DNA of 41,635 nt from an uncultured Eubacteriales bacterium (GTDB taxonomy: Bacteria; Bacillota; Clostridia; Oscillospirales; Acutalibacteraceae). Shown here in pieces: positions 9,939 to 17,544 of the stretch. The position numbers and the translations under genes are program-made. Position 1 is the first letter of the stretch. Each line of letters starts with the position of its first letter. Where the stretch lies: NCBI GenBank assembly GCA_934486915.1, contig CAKSRC010000009.1, positions 1 to 41,635 of the forward strand, given 5' to 3'. The notes under the pieces are model-generated. The model was not told where the DNA came from. It saw only the letters and a program-made list of their open reading frames with translations, and searched no databases.

Positions 9939-9971
9939 GGCTTACGCAATCCTTTCATTAAAAAGTTTATT

Positions 9972-9999
9972 TTGACTATTAATAATTATTATATATGTT
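9972..9999 (+). promoter_or_regulatory. Possible promoter for the propeller/Cache/pseudocyclase gene
   Basis: TTGACT at 9972-9977 and a weak TATGTT at 9994-9999 with a 16-base spacer face right, overlapping the divergent promoter on the other strand. If both are used, the two membrane genes flanking this 99-base gap would be coordinately controlled. The -10 is poor, so this is tentative. Confidence 0.35.
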
Positions 10000-10016
10000 T
10001 ATGATTGAATAGTAAA
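9988..10016 (-). promoter_or_regulatory. Probable promoter for the pseudokinase gene
   Basis: Reading the minus strand, TTTACT (10016-10011) and TATAAT (9993-9988) are separated by 17 bases, a good housekeeping sigma match. Transcription would start near 9981, about 40 bases before the TTG start. Confidence 0.55.
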
Positions 10017-10037
10017 TAAGAAGGGGGAAAAATTGTT

Positions 10038-12872
10038 GTGGAAAAATTTAATAAGTTTAAACAAATAAACATTGGAAAGTGGATTTTGCCAATATTTGCA
10101 TTGGTAAGTATAGTAACTTCATTTTTTGTTGAACCATTGATAACCGATGTTAAGATGAATATTCTAGTTGATTATGCAATGGATTTTAACAATAATTTTT
10201 ATTTTATAAATGATGATCCTAACGGCTATTACTCAATAACGAAGGCTGACAGTAAGGGCTATAAACAATTTTCCAAAAAATTGGAAGAACCTGAGTCAAA
10301 GGTAGACAGGACGTATAGAAAACTCGACGTTGATTCCCAGGGAAATATATATGTTTTATATAAAGATAGAGAGATTTCTCCAATCCCTGATGAAGAATCA
10401 AAAGTTGGCGGCATAAAGAACGAGACTGTTGCAGTATATAGTTCAAGCGGCGAGTTTGTAAGAGATTTAGCCACGGTAGATTTTACGAAAGAGGGGACTT
10501 TACCCCAAAGGGATTATATATATAACATACAAGTTATTGACCAGACTTTAAGCATAATTTGCGGAAGAGGAAATAAGTTTGAGATACTTACAACTCATAT
10601 TACTGATAAGGACAGTCCTCAAGTATCACAAAGTTTTGAAATAGATCCGCTTGTTACATCTAATATAGATTTAATTAGCGGTATAGCTGTTTCGTCATCG
10701 GGAAAGGTAGTATATTCGACAAGAAGCGGCGAAATATTTGCAATGAATGACCAAAAACAATTTATTAATGTAACGCCGGCATCATCTAAAGAAATAGTTG
10801 TAGCAGACCTTTCCATAGACAAAAATGACCATATCTTTTTTACTGATATGATTTCAGGTAATTATTACAACTTAACAGGAAGTGATCTTCATCTAGAAAC
10901 CTTATATAGCAGAGATTCGGTGATTGATAGCAAGAAGAACATTAAATTTGAGGATTTGACCCATGTATTTGTATCACAAGATGGCCAGTATTTTGGAAAA
11001 TATAAAAATGCGGGAAATGATAAGTACATATACTTTGGTGCTCAAAATGGTTTTATAGATAATATTAGCCAAAAGCTTTTACCTAACAGGGTAGTTGTAT
11101 TTGCTCTTTCATCAATTATTATTTTTGTAGCATTATTTTTAATCTTTAAGATTATCATGAAATGCAAGGAAAGAATGCACGTAAAAACTAAAATAATAGC
11201 TTCGTTTGTACCTTTATACACATTAGCGATAATTGTTTTAATATCCGTTGTTATAAATATATCAGTAGGAAGCTATGATGATTATTTAAGAGGCGAGCAA
11301 GAAATTTCAGGGAGGGTAACGCTTGAAAAGATAGATAGAGCGTTATTTGCTAAAATTGATCCTGTGTCAGGCTATTTAAGTGCGGATTACAATACATTCG
11401 ATAAGCAGTTTGGAGAGGGATTCTTAGAAGCTCGGTCGGTTGGAAATACACCAAGTGATTGTATTATATTATATAAAATGAAAGATGGAAAATTATATTC
11501 ATTTGATGCAAGAGGATATTTAGACAATGACAAGGAAATAGCATTTAAATCCGCTACGTTTTTGGCTAACCCTGTTGAATACTCTAAGTCCAAGGAAAGC
11601 TCTGAGGTGTATTATAATGTTTGGAATGATTTTATATCAGGCAACGGCGAAAAAGAGGGAAAATTATATATAACTGAAGATAATTACGGCACTTGGATGA
11701 GCGTGTTTCAGCCTATAAGGGATACAGAGGGCAATATAATAGGGATGATACAAGGCAGCATCAACAAGGAAGAAAGCAGGGATAATTTCTATTTTAAAAC
11801 ACTTTCATTAGTTATTTTAATTTTTATAAGTGTTTCTGCTATAATATTTGTTTGCTATTTTATCATTATTAAAGTAATACTTGATCCCCTAAAGGAAATA
11901 CAATCAAGTGTTGACGCTATAAGCGAAGGTATATGGAATACAAAGCTTAATATTAAATCTAAAGATGAATTTTATGATATAGGACGAGCATTTAATTTGA
12001 TGACGGACAGGATGAATCAATATATATCGAATTTGGTTGTGTTAAATAATGAATATATGAAATTTGTGCCTATAGAGCTGATACATTTATTAGGTAAACG
12101 CCAAATTACCGATATAAAATTAAATGACAGAAATAAGATCTTAATAAATGTCATATATTTAAGTTTTGATAAGGGATATCATAAAATTTATAAAAATATA
12201 TCCGAAGACAAATATTTTGATATGTTAAACAAAAACTTTGACCTTCTATTTACAGTTGTAGAGAGAAATAATGGGGTCATTCAGTGGTTTGATGGGCTTG
12301 GAATGGTCGCTTTATTCCCCAATAACTCCGAAGATGCCGTTAGGGCATCAATGCAGTTTAAGGAAGTTTTTGCGAATAATGACTTCGGCAACTACATGAA
12401 AATACTCTTGGGTAAGGGCAGTGCCGTGATAGGTGTTACGGGCAATTCTAAGAGATATAACATAAGTGTAGTATCAGATGAAATTATGAATATGGATTAT
12501 CTAATTAAGCGCTTAAGTGAAGCTAATGTTAAGCACTTTGCATTAGAACCTATTATGAAGGGATTGGGCAAAAATACAAAATATAATTATAGATTCATAG
12601 GCCACATAAAGAGCATATACAGTGATCAATCGGTTAGGTTGTATGAGTTTATCGATAATATTCGTCTACACGAAAAGAACTTATATATATCTACGAAACC
12701 TTTATTTGAAAAGGCTGTTGAGCTATATATAAAGGGAAGTTTCACTGAAGCGAGAAAACTTTTTACGAGCGTTATAAGAATAAATGAGGAGGACAAACTG
12801 GCAATGTATTATCTTGTATTATGTGACAAAAATGCCGATAAAGATATTGCCAATTGGGAAGGATACCTATGA
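10038..12872 (+). CDS. Four-TM sensor-like protein: beta-propeller-like and Cache-like outer domains, HAMP, degenerate class III cyclase, TPR-like tail
   Basis: A 944-residue protein. GTG at 10038 follows AAGGGGG (10021-10027); TTG codons 2-5 bases earlier are alternatives. TM1 at about 14-31 leads to an outer region of 45-345 with NHL/propeller-like repeats (DSQGNIYVLY, SSSGKVVYSTRSGEIFAM, DKNDHIFFTD). TM2 (351-374) and TM3 (385-409) bracket a short loop. An outer 412-583 Cache-like domain is followed by TM4 (588-612), a HAMP domain (613-668), and a region like class III adenylate cyclases (690-870), starting with the usual FVPIELIHLLGKRQITDIKL linker. The metal-binding Asp positions are Ser709 and Leu754, and the substrate Lys position is Trp750, so catalysis is unlikely. 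A TPR-like pair of helices ends the protein (885-935). It lies in the CIS cluster and probably senses envelope or outside signals and passes them to a cytoplasmic partner. Confidence 0.72.
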   Translation: MEKFNKFKQINIGKWILPIFALVSIVTSFFVEPLITDVKMNILVDYAMDFNNNFYFINDDPNGYYSITKADSKGYKQFSKKLEEPESKVDRTYRKLDVDSQGNIYVLYKDREISPIPDEESKVGGIKNETVAVYSSSGEFVRDLATVDFTKEGTLPQRDYIYNIQVIDQTLSIICGRGNKFEILTTHITDKDSPQVSQSFEIDPLVTSNIDLISGIAVSSSGKVVYSTRSGEIFAMNDQKQFINVTPASSKEIVVADLSIDKNDHIFFTDMISGNYYNLTGSDLHLETLYSRDSVIDSKKNIKFEDLTHVFVSQDGQYFGKYKNAGNDKYIYFGAQNGFIDNISQKLLPNRVVVFALSSIIIFVALFLIFKIIMKCKERMHVKTKIIASFVPLYTLAIIVLISVVINISVGSYDDYLRGEQEISGRVTLEKIDRALFAKIDPVSGYLSADYNTFDKQFGEGFLEARSVGNTPSDCIILYKMKDGKLYSFDARGYLDNDKEIAFKSATFLANPVEYSKSKESSEVYYNVWNDFISGNGEKEGKLYITEDNYGTWMSVFQPIRDTEGNIIGMIQGSINKEESRDNFYFKTLSLVILIFISVSAIIFVCYFIIIKVILDPLKEIQSSVDAISEGIWNTKLNIKSKDEFYDIGRAFNLMTDRMNQYISNLVVLNNEYMKFVPIELIHLLGKRQITDIKLNDRNKILINVIYLSFDKGYHKIYKNISEDKYFDMLNKNFDLLFTVVERNNGVIQWFDGLGMVALFPNNSEDAVRASMQFKEVFANNDFGNYMKILLGKGSAVIGVTGNSKRYNISVVSDEIMNMDYLIKRLSEANVKHFALEPIMKGLGKNTKYNYRFIGHIKSIYSDQSVRLYEFIDNIRLHEKNLYISTKPLFEKAVELYIKGSFTEARKLFTSVIRINEEDKLAMYYLVLCDKNADKDIANWEGYL

Positions 12873-12911
12873 AAAATATTATTAATCGTAATATAGAGAG
12901 GCTATACTAAT

Positions 12912-14414
12912 ATGAAAATGCGTTTGGGCATATTTACAACACTTAAGACAACAGTTTTAAACAAATTTAATGTACGTCAAATTCTTACCGGCTTTAATAG
13001 TAAACTTCAAACTATAAGACAAAAAGTAAGCGGTTTTCTAACCAAACTTATTAGTACGCTTATAAAAAAACCAAAGGATAAGTCTGACTATGTTAAGTTA
13101 GGTAAATTTTATCTTTCAAAGCGATTTCTAATTATATCTTTTGCAGTATTAGCCGTAGCAACATTCGTAATTGTTAAATATGTATATCCTTGGGCTGACG
13201 GTCATTTATGGACAGCCAATGTAAAAGTTAACAGTAAAAAATACAGTACATTTTCAGGCAAGGCAAAACTAAAAGATAAAAACGGATACACCATATACAA
13301 GGGCGATATGGTAAGTGGGAAAATTGAGGGGTATGGAACTCAATATGATCTAAATGGAAATGTTATTTATATAGGAGATTTTGTCGATTCTCAATATTCC
13401 GGAAAAGGAGAACTATACAATGAAAATACGATTATATATAGAGGAGATTTTGAGCAAAGTCTCTACCAAGGATCTGGGCAGCTTTTCGACAAAGATGGTA
13501 ATACACTATACAGCGGCGAGTTTGCTATGGGGCAAAAATCAGGAAAGGGTGTAGAATACAATACATCCACAGGCTTTAAAAGATACTATGGGGAATTTGC
13601 AAATGACCTTAGAGAGGGAAAAGGAACAGAGTATGCAAATGACGGATCTACCGTTGTATATGAAGGGGACTTTTTGGCAGGCCAATATGGCGGTCAGGGG
13701 AAACTTTATAAAAATGGAGTTGTCCAATATGTAGGTTCCTTTGCTAACGGGCTTTATGAGGGTGAAGGTACTTTATATGATGTAGATTCAAAGAGCGTAA
13801 AATATATAGGCTCTTTTGTCGCAGGATTATATCAAGGTACAGGATCTTTATATGATATAAACACTAAGAAGGTAATATATACTGGTGAATTTGAAGCAGG
13901 ATATAGAAAAGGAACTGGGGAATCTTACGATAGACTTGGTGGAGTTACATTTAGCGGAGATTTTCGTGATGATAATATAGATTATATAAATTATATAGGT
14001 AAGGACTTAGATGAAGTTAAGGAACAATTTGGTAAGGAAAGCTATAAGACCACAAAGTCAGATGTGATGATTTTGACATACCTTGGTATAGATACTTCAA
14101 TAGTTTTTAGAGAGGATAAGGAGTCAGGAAAATTTAATTGTGAGAAATTTATTATGGGGGTAAAATATCCATTTAAGGGGCTGACTGCTGACAGTACAAG
14201 GGAAGAAATAGAGGCTGTAATGGGTAAAAGTTTCTCATCTATTAATTTTAAGTTCCCGGATTACTACGATATTTCTTTTAATGATTTATCTATAAATCTA
14301 AGAAGCAAAACTCTTGCCCCAAGCGATAAATTCTTAATGGATAATTACTTTGTACGTTTTTACTATAATGCCGATAGGTCAGAAATTAGGGCAATTGAGG
14401 TTGCAAGTATCTAA
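12912..14414 (+). CDS. Single-TM protein with extracytoplasmic MORN repeats
   Basis: A 500-residue protein 39 bases after the previous gene. ATG 12912 is preceded by AGAGAGG at about 12895-12901. A basic, helical cytoplasmic segment (1-71) precedes one TM helix (72-92), so the rest should be outside the membrane. From about 129 to 350 there are roughly ten MORN-type repeats of about 24 residues (YxGxFxxGxYxGxGxLY, for example YIGDFVDSQYSGKGELY and YVGSFANGLYEGEGTLY). The C-terminal 360-500 is a separate alpha/beta domain starting YIGKDLDEVKEQFGK, a pattern like SmpA/OmlA-type or other small binding domains, not assigned. MORN repeats usually form an elongated binding sheet. It probably shares a transcript with the upstream sensor-like gene. 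Confidence 0.75.
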   Translation: MKMRLGIFTTLKTTVLNKFNVRQILTGFNSKLQTIRQKVSGFLTKLISTLIKKPKDKSDYVKLGKFYLSKRFLIISFAVLAVATFVIVKYVYPWADGHLWTANVKVNSKKYSTFSGKAKLKDKNGYTIYKGDMVSGKIEGYGTQYDLNGNVIYIGDFVDSQYSGKGELYNENTIIYRGDFEQSLYQGSGQLFDKDGNTLYSGEFAMGQKSGKGVEYNTSTGFKRYYGEFANDLREGKGTEYANDGSTVVYEGDFLAGQYGGQGKLYKNGVVQYVGSFANGLYEGEGTLYDVDSKSVKYIGSFVAGLYQGTGSLYDINTKKVIYTGEFEAGYRKGTGESYDRLGGVTFSGDFRDDNIDYINYIGKDLDEVKEQFGKESYKTTKSDVMILTYLGIDTSIVFREDKESGKFNCEKFIMGVKYPFKGLTADSTREEIEAVMGKSFSSINFKFPDYYDISFNDLSINLRSKTLAPSDKFLMDNYFVRFYYNADRSEIRAIEVASI

Positions 14415-14454
14415 AATCTAAAATATGAAATTAATGTTAATATATTAATTCTAT

Positions 14455-14483
14455 TTGGCTTTTATATAAAAAAAGTGTATAAT
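14455..14483 (+). promoter_or_regulatory. Promoter upstream of the Ser-rich exported protein
   Basis: TTGGCT (14455-14460) and a perfect TATAAT (14478-14483) are 17 bases apart, placing a start near 14490 and a leader of about 65 bases ahead of the GTG at 14556. This would give the cap-to-hydrolase half of the CIS cluster its own transcript. Confidence 0.65.
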
Positions 14484-14555
14484 AATTATATTATAGAACA
14501 GAAGTTGTTTTATTGTATAAATATCAATCCTTTTGTATATTTTAGGAGGGAAATT

Positions 14556-15737
14556 GTGAAAAGATCGATAGGGTTAAAAAAGAAAGTCTTTTTAGTGGCA
14601 TTAGTTGCAGTTTTATTAATAGCGACAGCGATTTCTTCTTTAGCTGCGACGAATGCTGATGAATTATCCTCGAAGTCATCCTCACAGTCGTCTTCCGGCT
14701 CTTCATCGGCATCACCGTCGGCATCATCAAATTCTTCATCGGGTTTATCAAATGAAGAAGCTGATAAAATTTTGCAAGAAATAAAGGTAGCGGGTGATAA
14801 CGGGACACTTGAGGCAAAACTTGAGGAGTTGCTTCAAAAGGCTATACTTACTGATAATGCAGCATTAAAAGAATATGTAGAATATGCAAAGCAAGCATAT
14901 CAACTACAGATGCAGTTAGATAATATTAATACAACGCTTAAAGCGCTTTGTATTAAGAATCCGGAGCTTAGTTCGATTAATTCTCAACTTCAATCTACAG
15001 CAAAAGCGGGAAGTGTGTCAGTTAGTGATATAGAAAATTCTGTCTCAAGCGGTGTTAAGGATGTATTATCCGGTCTTGATGAGGATAAGGCTTCTGCCAT
15101 ATTGGCAAATGTTGATAATATTGACAAGCTTAAGTCAAATCCGGATTCTCTTTCGGATGCGGAGAAAACTTTGATAAATGCGGCTATAATGAAAGAGGCT
15201 AAGGAACAAGGCGAGCTTGACGAAAATCAAGAAAATGCGGCTGACCAGGTTATACAAGCAGCGGCATCATCGCTTATGGCTTCAGAAGCTTCCAAATACT
15301 CAACAAAGGAGCGCTCCAGGCTTATTGAAGATTCCAATAAATTTGCTATGACGGCAAATAATGCTAAGCCTATGGCGCCGGAACAGGTAGTCTTGGCTAA
15401 CACTAATTTTAGGTTAACAAGTGCACCTATAATGTACAATGATCAAATATTAATATCTTTAAATGATATACTGCAATTTGTGAAGGCTGAAGTTCAATAT
15501 ACAGACAGTAATGCAACTTTAGCCATACAAAATGATGATGTTATGGTAGAAGTGACAAAGGGTAAAAATACCGGGTTTATAAATGATAAATCAACAAGTT
15601 TACCTGCCCCGGTAATAACATTTAATGGTGCTACATATATTTCCGTGGAGTTTTTTGCCCAAGCTTTCTCTATATCGTATGAAAATTTCCAAGATCAAGG
15701 CGTTTTCGTAATGTATGATAATCTTAATCAATTATAA
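14556..15737 (+). CDS. Exported Ser-rich protein with copper-amine-oxidase-N-like (stalk) domain
   Basis: I place the start at GTG 14556, 5 bases after AGGAGGG (14544-14550); the in-frame ATG at 14475 lies inside the promoter and lacks a ribosome site. The 393-residue product begins KRSIGLKKK, then a hydrophobic stretch (12-28) ending SLAAT, a standard signal peptide with cleavage likely near there. Residues about 38-64 are a Ser-rich linker. A long helical region follows. The last 105 residues (about 285-390) match the copper amine oxidase N-terminal/stalk domain of Firmicute surface proteins (FRLTSAPIMYNDQILISLND, then PVITFNGATYISVEFFAQAF). That domain usually mediates wall or surface attachment, not catalysis. 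Probable role: outer scaffold for the CIS envelope module. No sortase motif is seen. Confidence 0.7.
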   Translation: MKRSIGLKKKVFLVALVAVLLIATAISSLAATNADELSSKSSSQSSSGSSSASPSASSNSSSGLSNEEADKILQEIKVAGDNGTLEAKLEELLQKAILTDNAALKEYVEYAKQAYQLQMQLDNINTTLKALCIKNPELSSINSQLQSTAKAGSVSVSDIENSVSSGVKDVLSGLDEDKASAILANVDNIDKLKSNPDSLSDAEKTLINAAIMKEAKEQGELDENQENAADQVIQAAASSLMASEASKYSTKERSRLIEDSNKFAMTANNAKPMAPEQVVLANTNFRLTSAPIMYNDQILISLNDILQFVKAEVQYTDSNATLAIQNDDVMVEVTKGKNTGFINDKSTSLPAPVITFNGATYISVEFFAQAFSISYENFQDQGVFVMYDNLNQL

Positions 15738-15766
15738 ATCTAAAATAAAAAAGGACTGGTGAAAAT

Positions 15767-16342
15767 ATGGCTAAATATACTGTATTGGCTGATGCAGGAA
15801 AAGCAATAGTCGACATGCTTAAGGATCAAATGACTCCCGAACCTGTTGCAAAACCCGAAAATATAGGTCTTTGTGACCCTAAGGAGAGAGGCTCATTTGT
15901 TGTTGGAGTTCATCCATATGATATAGAGTACCTAAGTGAGTCGGCTAATAGGGATCCTATTCATTTACCTGATGGGAATATACAGGATCCTCCGGTATCA
16001 TATCAAGTAAAATACATGATTTCTGTTTCAAGTAAGGTTGAGATAGCCAACAGGTCACTTGAAGAACAGCGAATACTAGGAAGAATTATGCAAATATTCG
16101 CAGATAATAAAAATTTACCGGAAAAATATATGACTGGCACCTTAAAGATGTCTGATGAACCAATAGGCATTACAATGCAAAAAATCGATCTTGAGGAAAA
16201 AGTTAAGATTTGGTCAATGTTTAATGAACCATATAAAATATCAGTATTTTATACGGTAGGACCTATAAACGTAGACTCATCAATTATTAGAGTACCGTCG
16301 AAGAGAGTTACAAGCGTTAATATTAAAGGTATAAAAAAATAA
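15767..16342 (+). CDS. DUF4255/Pvc16-type tail cap (terminator) protein
   Basis: A 191-residue protein with ATG 15767 and an AAGGAC-type site about 12 bases upstream. The SYQVKYMISVSSKVEIANRS strand-turn and EEQRILGRIMQIFADNKNLP helix are the core of the DUF4255 (Pvc16_N) family. In Afp and PVC particles the Afp16/Pvc16 protein caps the tube and sheath and sets particle length. An N-terminal helix (LADAGKAIVDMLKDQM) and the long loop before the DPP motif agree with the family. It starts the second structural block, followed at 18 bases by the carboxypeptidase-regulatory-like gene. Confidence 0.82.
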   Translation: MAKYTVLADAGKAIVDMLKDQMTPEPVAKPENIGLCDPKERGSFVVGVHPYDIEYLSESANRDPIHLPDGNIQDPPVSYQVKYMISVSSKVEIANRSLEEQRILGRIMQIFADNKNLPEKYMTGTLKMSDEPIGITMQKIDLEEKVKIWSMFNEPYKISVFYTVGPINVDSSIIRVPSKRVTSVNIKGIKK

Positions 16343-16360
16343 AGGTTTGGAGGATATTTA

Positions 16361-17107
16361 ATGAGAACAGTAAAAGCTTCACTTGCCTTGAATTTAGTGG
16401 AAGGGGTAAATAAGACCTTTGTAGATGGTGCAGTTGTTACTTGCAAAGAAACAAATTTCCCATGCATAAGAAAAACTGATGGCTGCTATGCATTTACTGA
16501 TCTTCCAAAAGGAAATTACACCTTTGTGATTCAAAAGCCGGGTTTTATAACTAAGGAGTATGATGTCGAAATTGGTGATGTCCAGCCCGTTATTAGGACT
16601 GTAATCATGCAGTATGATGTAGATAATTACGATACATCATTTATGAACCGTATAATATTCACATTAAAACGAAAAGGTGAAATTATCCCAAATAAAGATG
16701 TAACAATAAAAATAAATACAAGAAATCCATATTTAAGAGTAATAGAACCCATTGCTAAGGGTTCAAATTTACTAAAACTTAATTGCGATTTTGACGCAAG
16801 ACTTTTATATCAAAATTATACATACGATAAAAAAGCTAATACCAATATTTGCTTTTCGTCTTACGACCATATAAACAAATCATATGTTTTATCTACCACA
16901 TATAAGTCGAAGATAAATGAGGGCGGTTTGCTAAGCCCATATTGGGAAATGAAAACTGACAATAAGGGAAGAATTTTGTTTGTGATTAATCCAATATTCT
17001 GTCTAAAGGATGAAATTGAACTGGCCTTGACTATAGATAAAAAGACTACAAATGTAGTCGTGGACATAAGCAGGAGCAAGGCTCAAGTAGAACTAGAGAT
17101 TAAGTAA
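16361..17107 (+). CDS. Carboxypeptidase-regulatory-like beta-sandwich protein in CIS cluster
   Basis: A 248-residue protein, ATG 16361 after TTGGAGG (16346-16352). Residues about 12-85 fit a CarboxypepD_reg/prealbumin-like fold (VDGAVVTCKETNFPCIRKTDG, then CYAFTDLPKGNYTFVIQKPGF), a beta-sandwich that commonly forms a fibre or adaptor module. The rest (90-248) is beta-rich and unrecognised. There is no signal peptide, so it is likely a particle component made in the cytoplasm. Similar proteins occur beside DUF4255 genes in other CIS loci in my recollection; its exact place in the particle is unknown. It is packed between the cap gene and the PAAR-like gene (14 bases). Confidence 0.65.
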   Translation: MRTVKASLALNLVEGVNKTFVDGAVVTCKETNFPCIRKTDGCYAFTDLPKGNYTFVIQKPGFITKEYDVEIGDVQPVIRTVIMQYDVDNYDTSFMNRIIFTLKRKGEIIPNKDVTIKINTRNPYLRVIEPIAKGSNLLKLNCDFDARLLYQNYTYDKKANTNICFSSYDHINKSYVLSTTYKSKINEGGLLSPYWEMKTDNKGRILFVINPIFCLKDEIELALTIDKKTTNVVVDISRSKAQVELEIK

Positions 17108-17121
17108 TAGGAGGAATTGTA

Positions 17122-17511
17122 ATGGGAAATTTGGTTTGTGCAGGGGCTATGTGTCAGTGTTCCTTTGGAATGGCTCCATCTTCTTTGATGGTCTTGCCAA
17201 CCAATAGGACTATGACCGGAAGTATGCCGGCTGCAAATATAATGGATAATAAACCAATGGTAAATGTTTTACCATTTGGCATGTGCCAATCTATGGCAAA
17301 CCCAACAGTTGCCTCAGCTACCGCAGCAGCTTTGGGTGTGCTCACTCCAATGCCATGTGTACCTGTGATATCAGCACCTTGGGCGCCGGGAAGCCCACAA
17401 GTTATGGTGGGAGGAAAACCTGCTCTTAACAACTCTTCAAAGCTTATGTGCAACTGGGGAGGGGTAATAAGTATTAACAATCCAGGTCAACAAAATGTCT
17501 TAATACCATAA
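17122..17511 (+). CDS. DUF4280 PAAR-like spike tip protein
   Basis: A 129-residue protein, ATG 17122 following AGGAGG (17110-17115). The sequence is typical of DUF4280 PAAR-like proteins: an MGNLVCAGAMCQCSFG start, PLPTNRT-like and ANIMDNKPMVNVLPFGMC segments, a central Ala/Pro-rich turn with MPCVPV, then a WAPGSPQVMVGGKPALNNSS motif and a C-terminal NWGGVISINNPGQ. PAAR-like proteins sharpen the spike of contractile systems and can carry effectors. The Cys, Gly and Pro content is high, suited to a compact beta-helical cone. It is 33 bases ahead of the ATPase gene. No toxin domain is fused. Confidence 0.85.
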   Translation: MGNLVCAGAMCQCSFGMAPSSLMVLPTNRTMTGSMPAANIMDNKPMVNVLPFGMCQSMANPTVASATAAALGVLTPMPCVPVISAPWAPGSPQVMVGGKPALNNSSKLMCNWGGVISINNPGQQNVLIP

Positions 17512-17544
17512 TTGATAACATTTAAAAAATAGGGGGAGAGACAA

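Noticed and set aside
14542..14817. Minus-strand open frame across the signal peptide and Ser-rich region
   Set aside because: It is an antisense effect of the Ser-rich codons and overlaps a clear promoter and ribosome site for the plus-strand gene.
17154..17480. 108-codon open frame on the minus strand inside the PAAR-like gene
   Set aside because: It is the antisense shadow of a well-supported DUF4280 gene and shows no family features.
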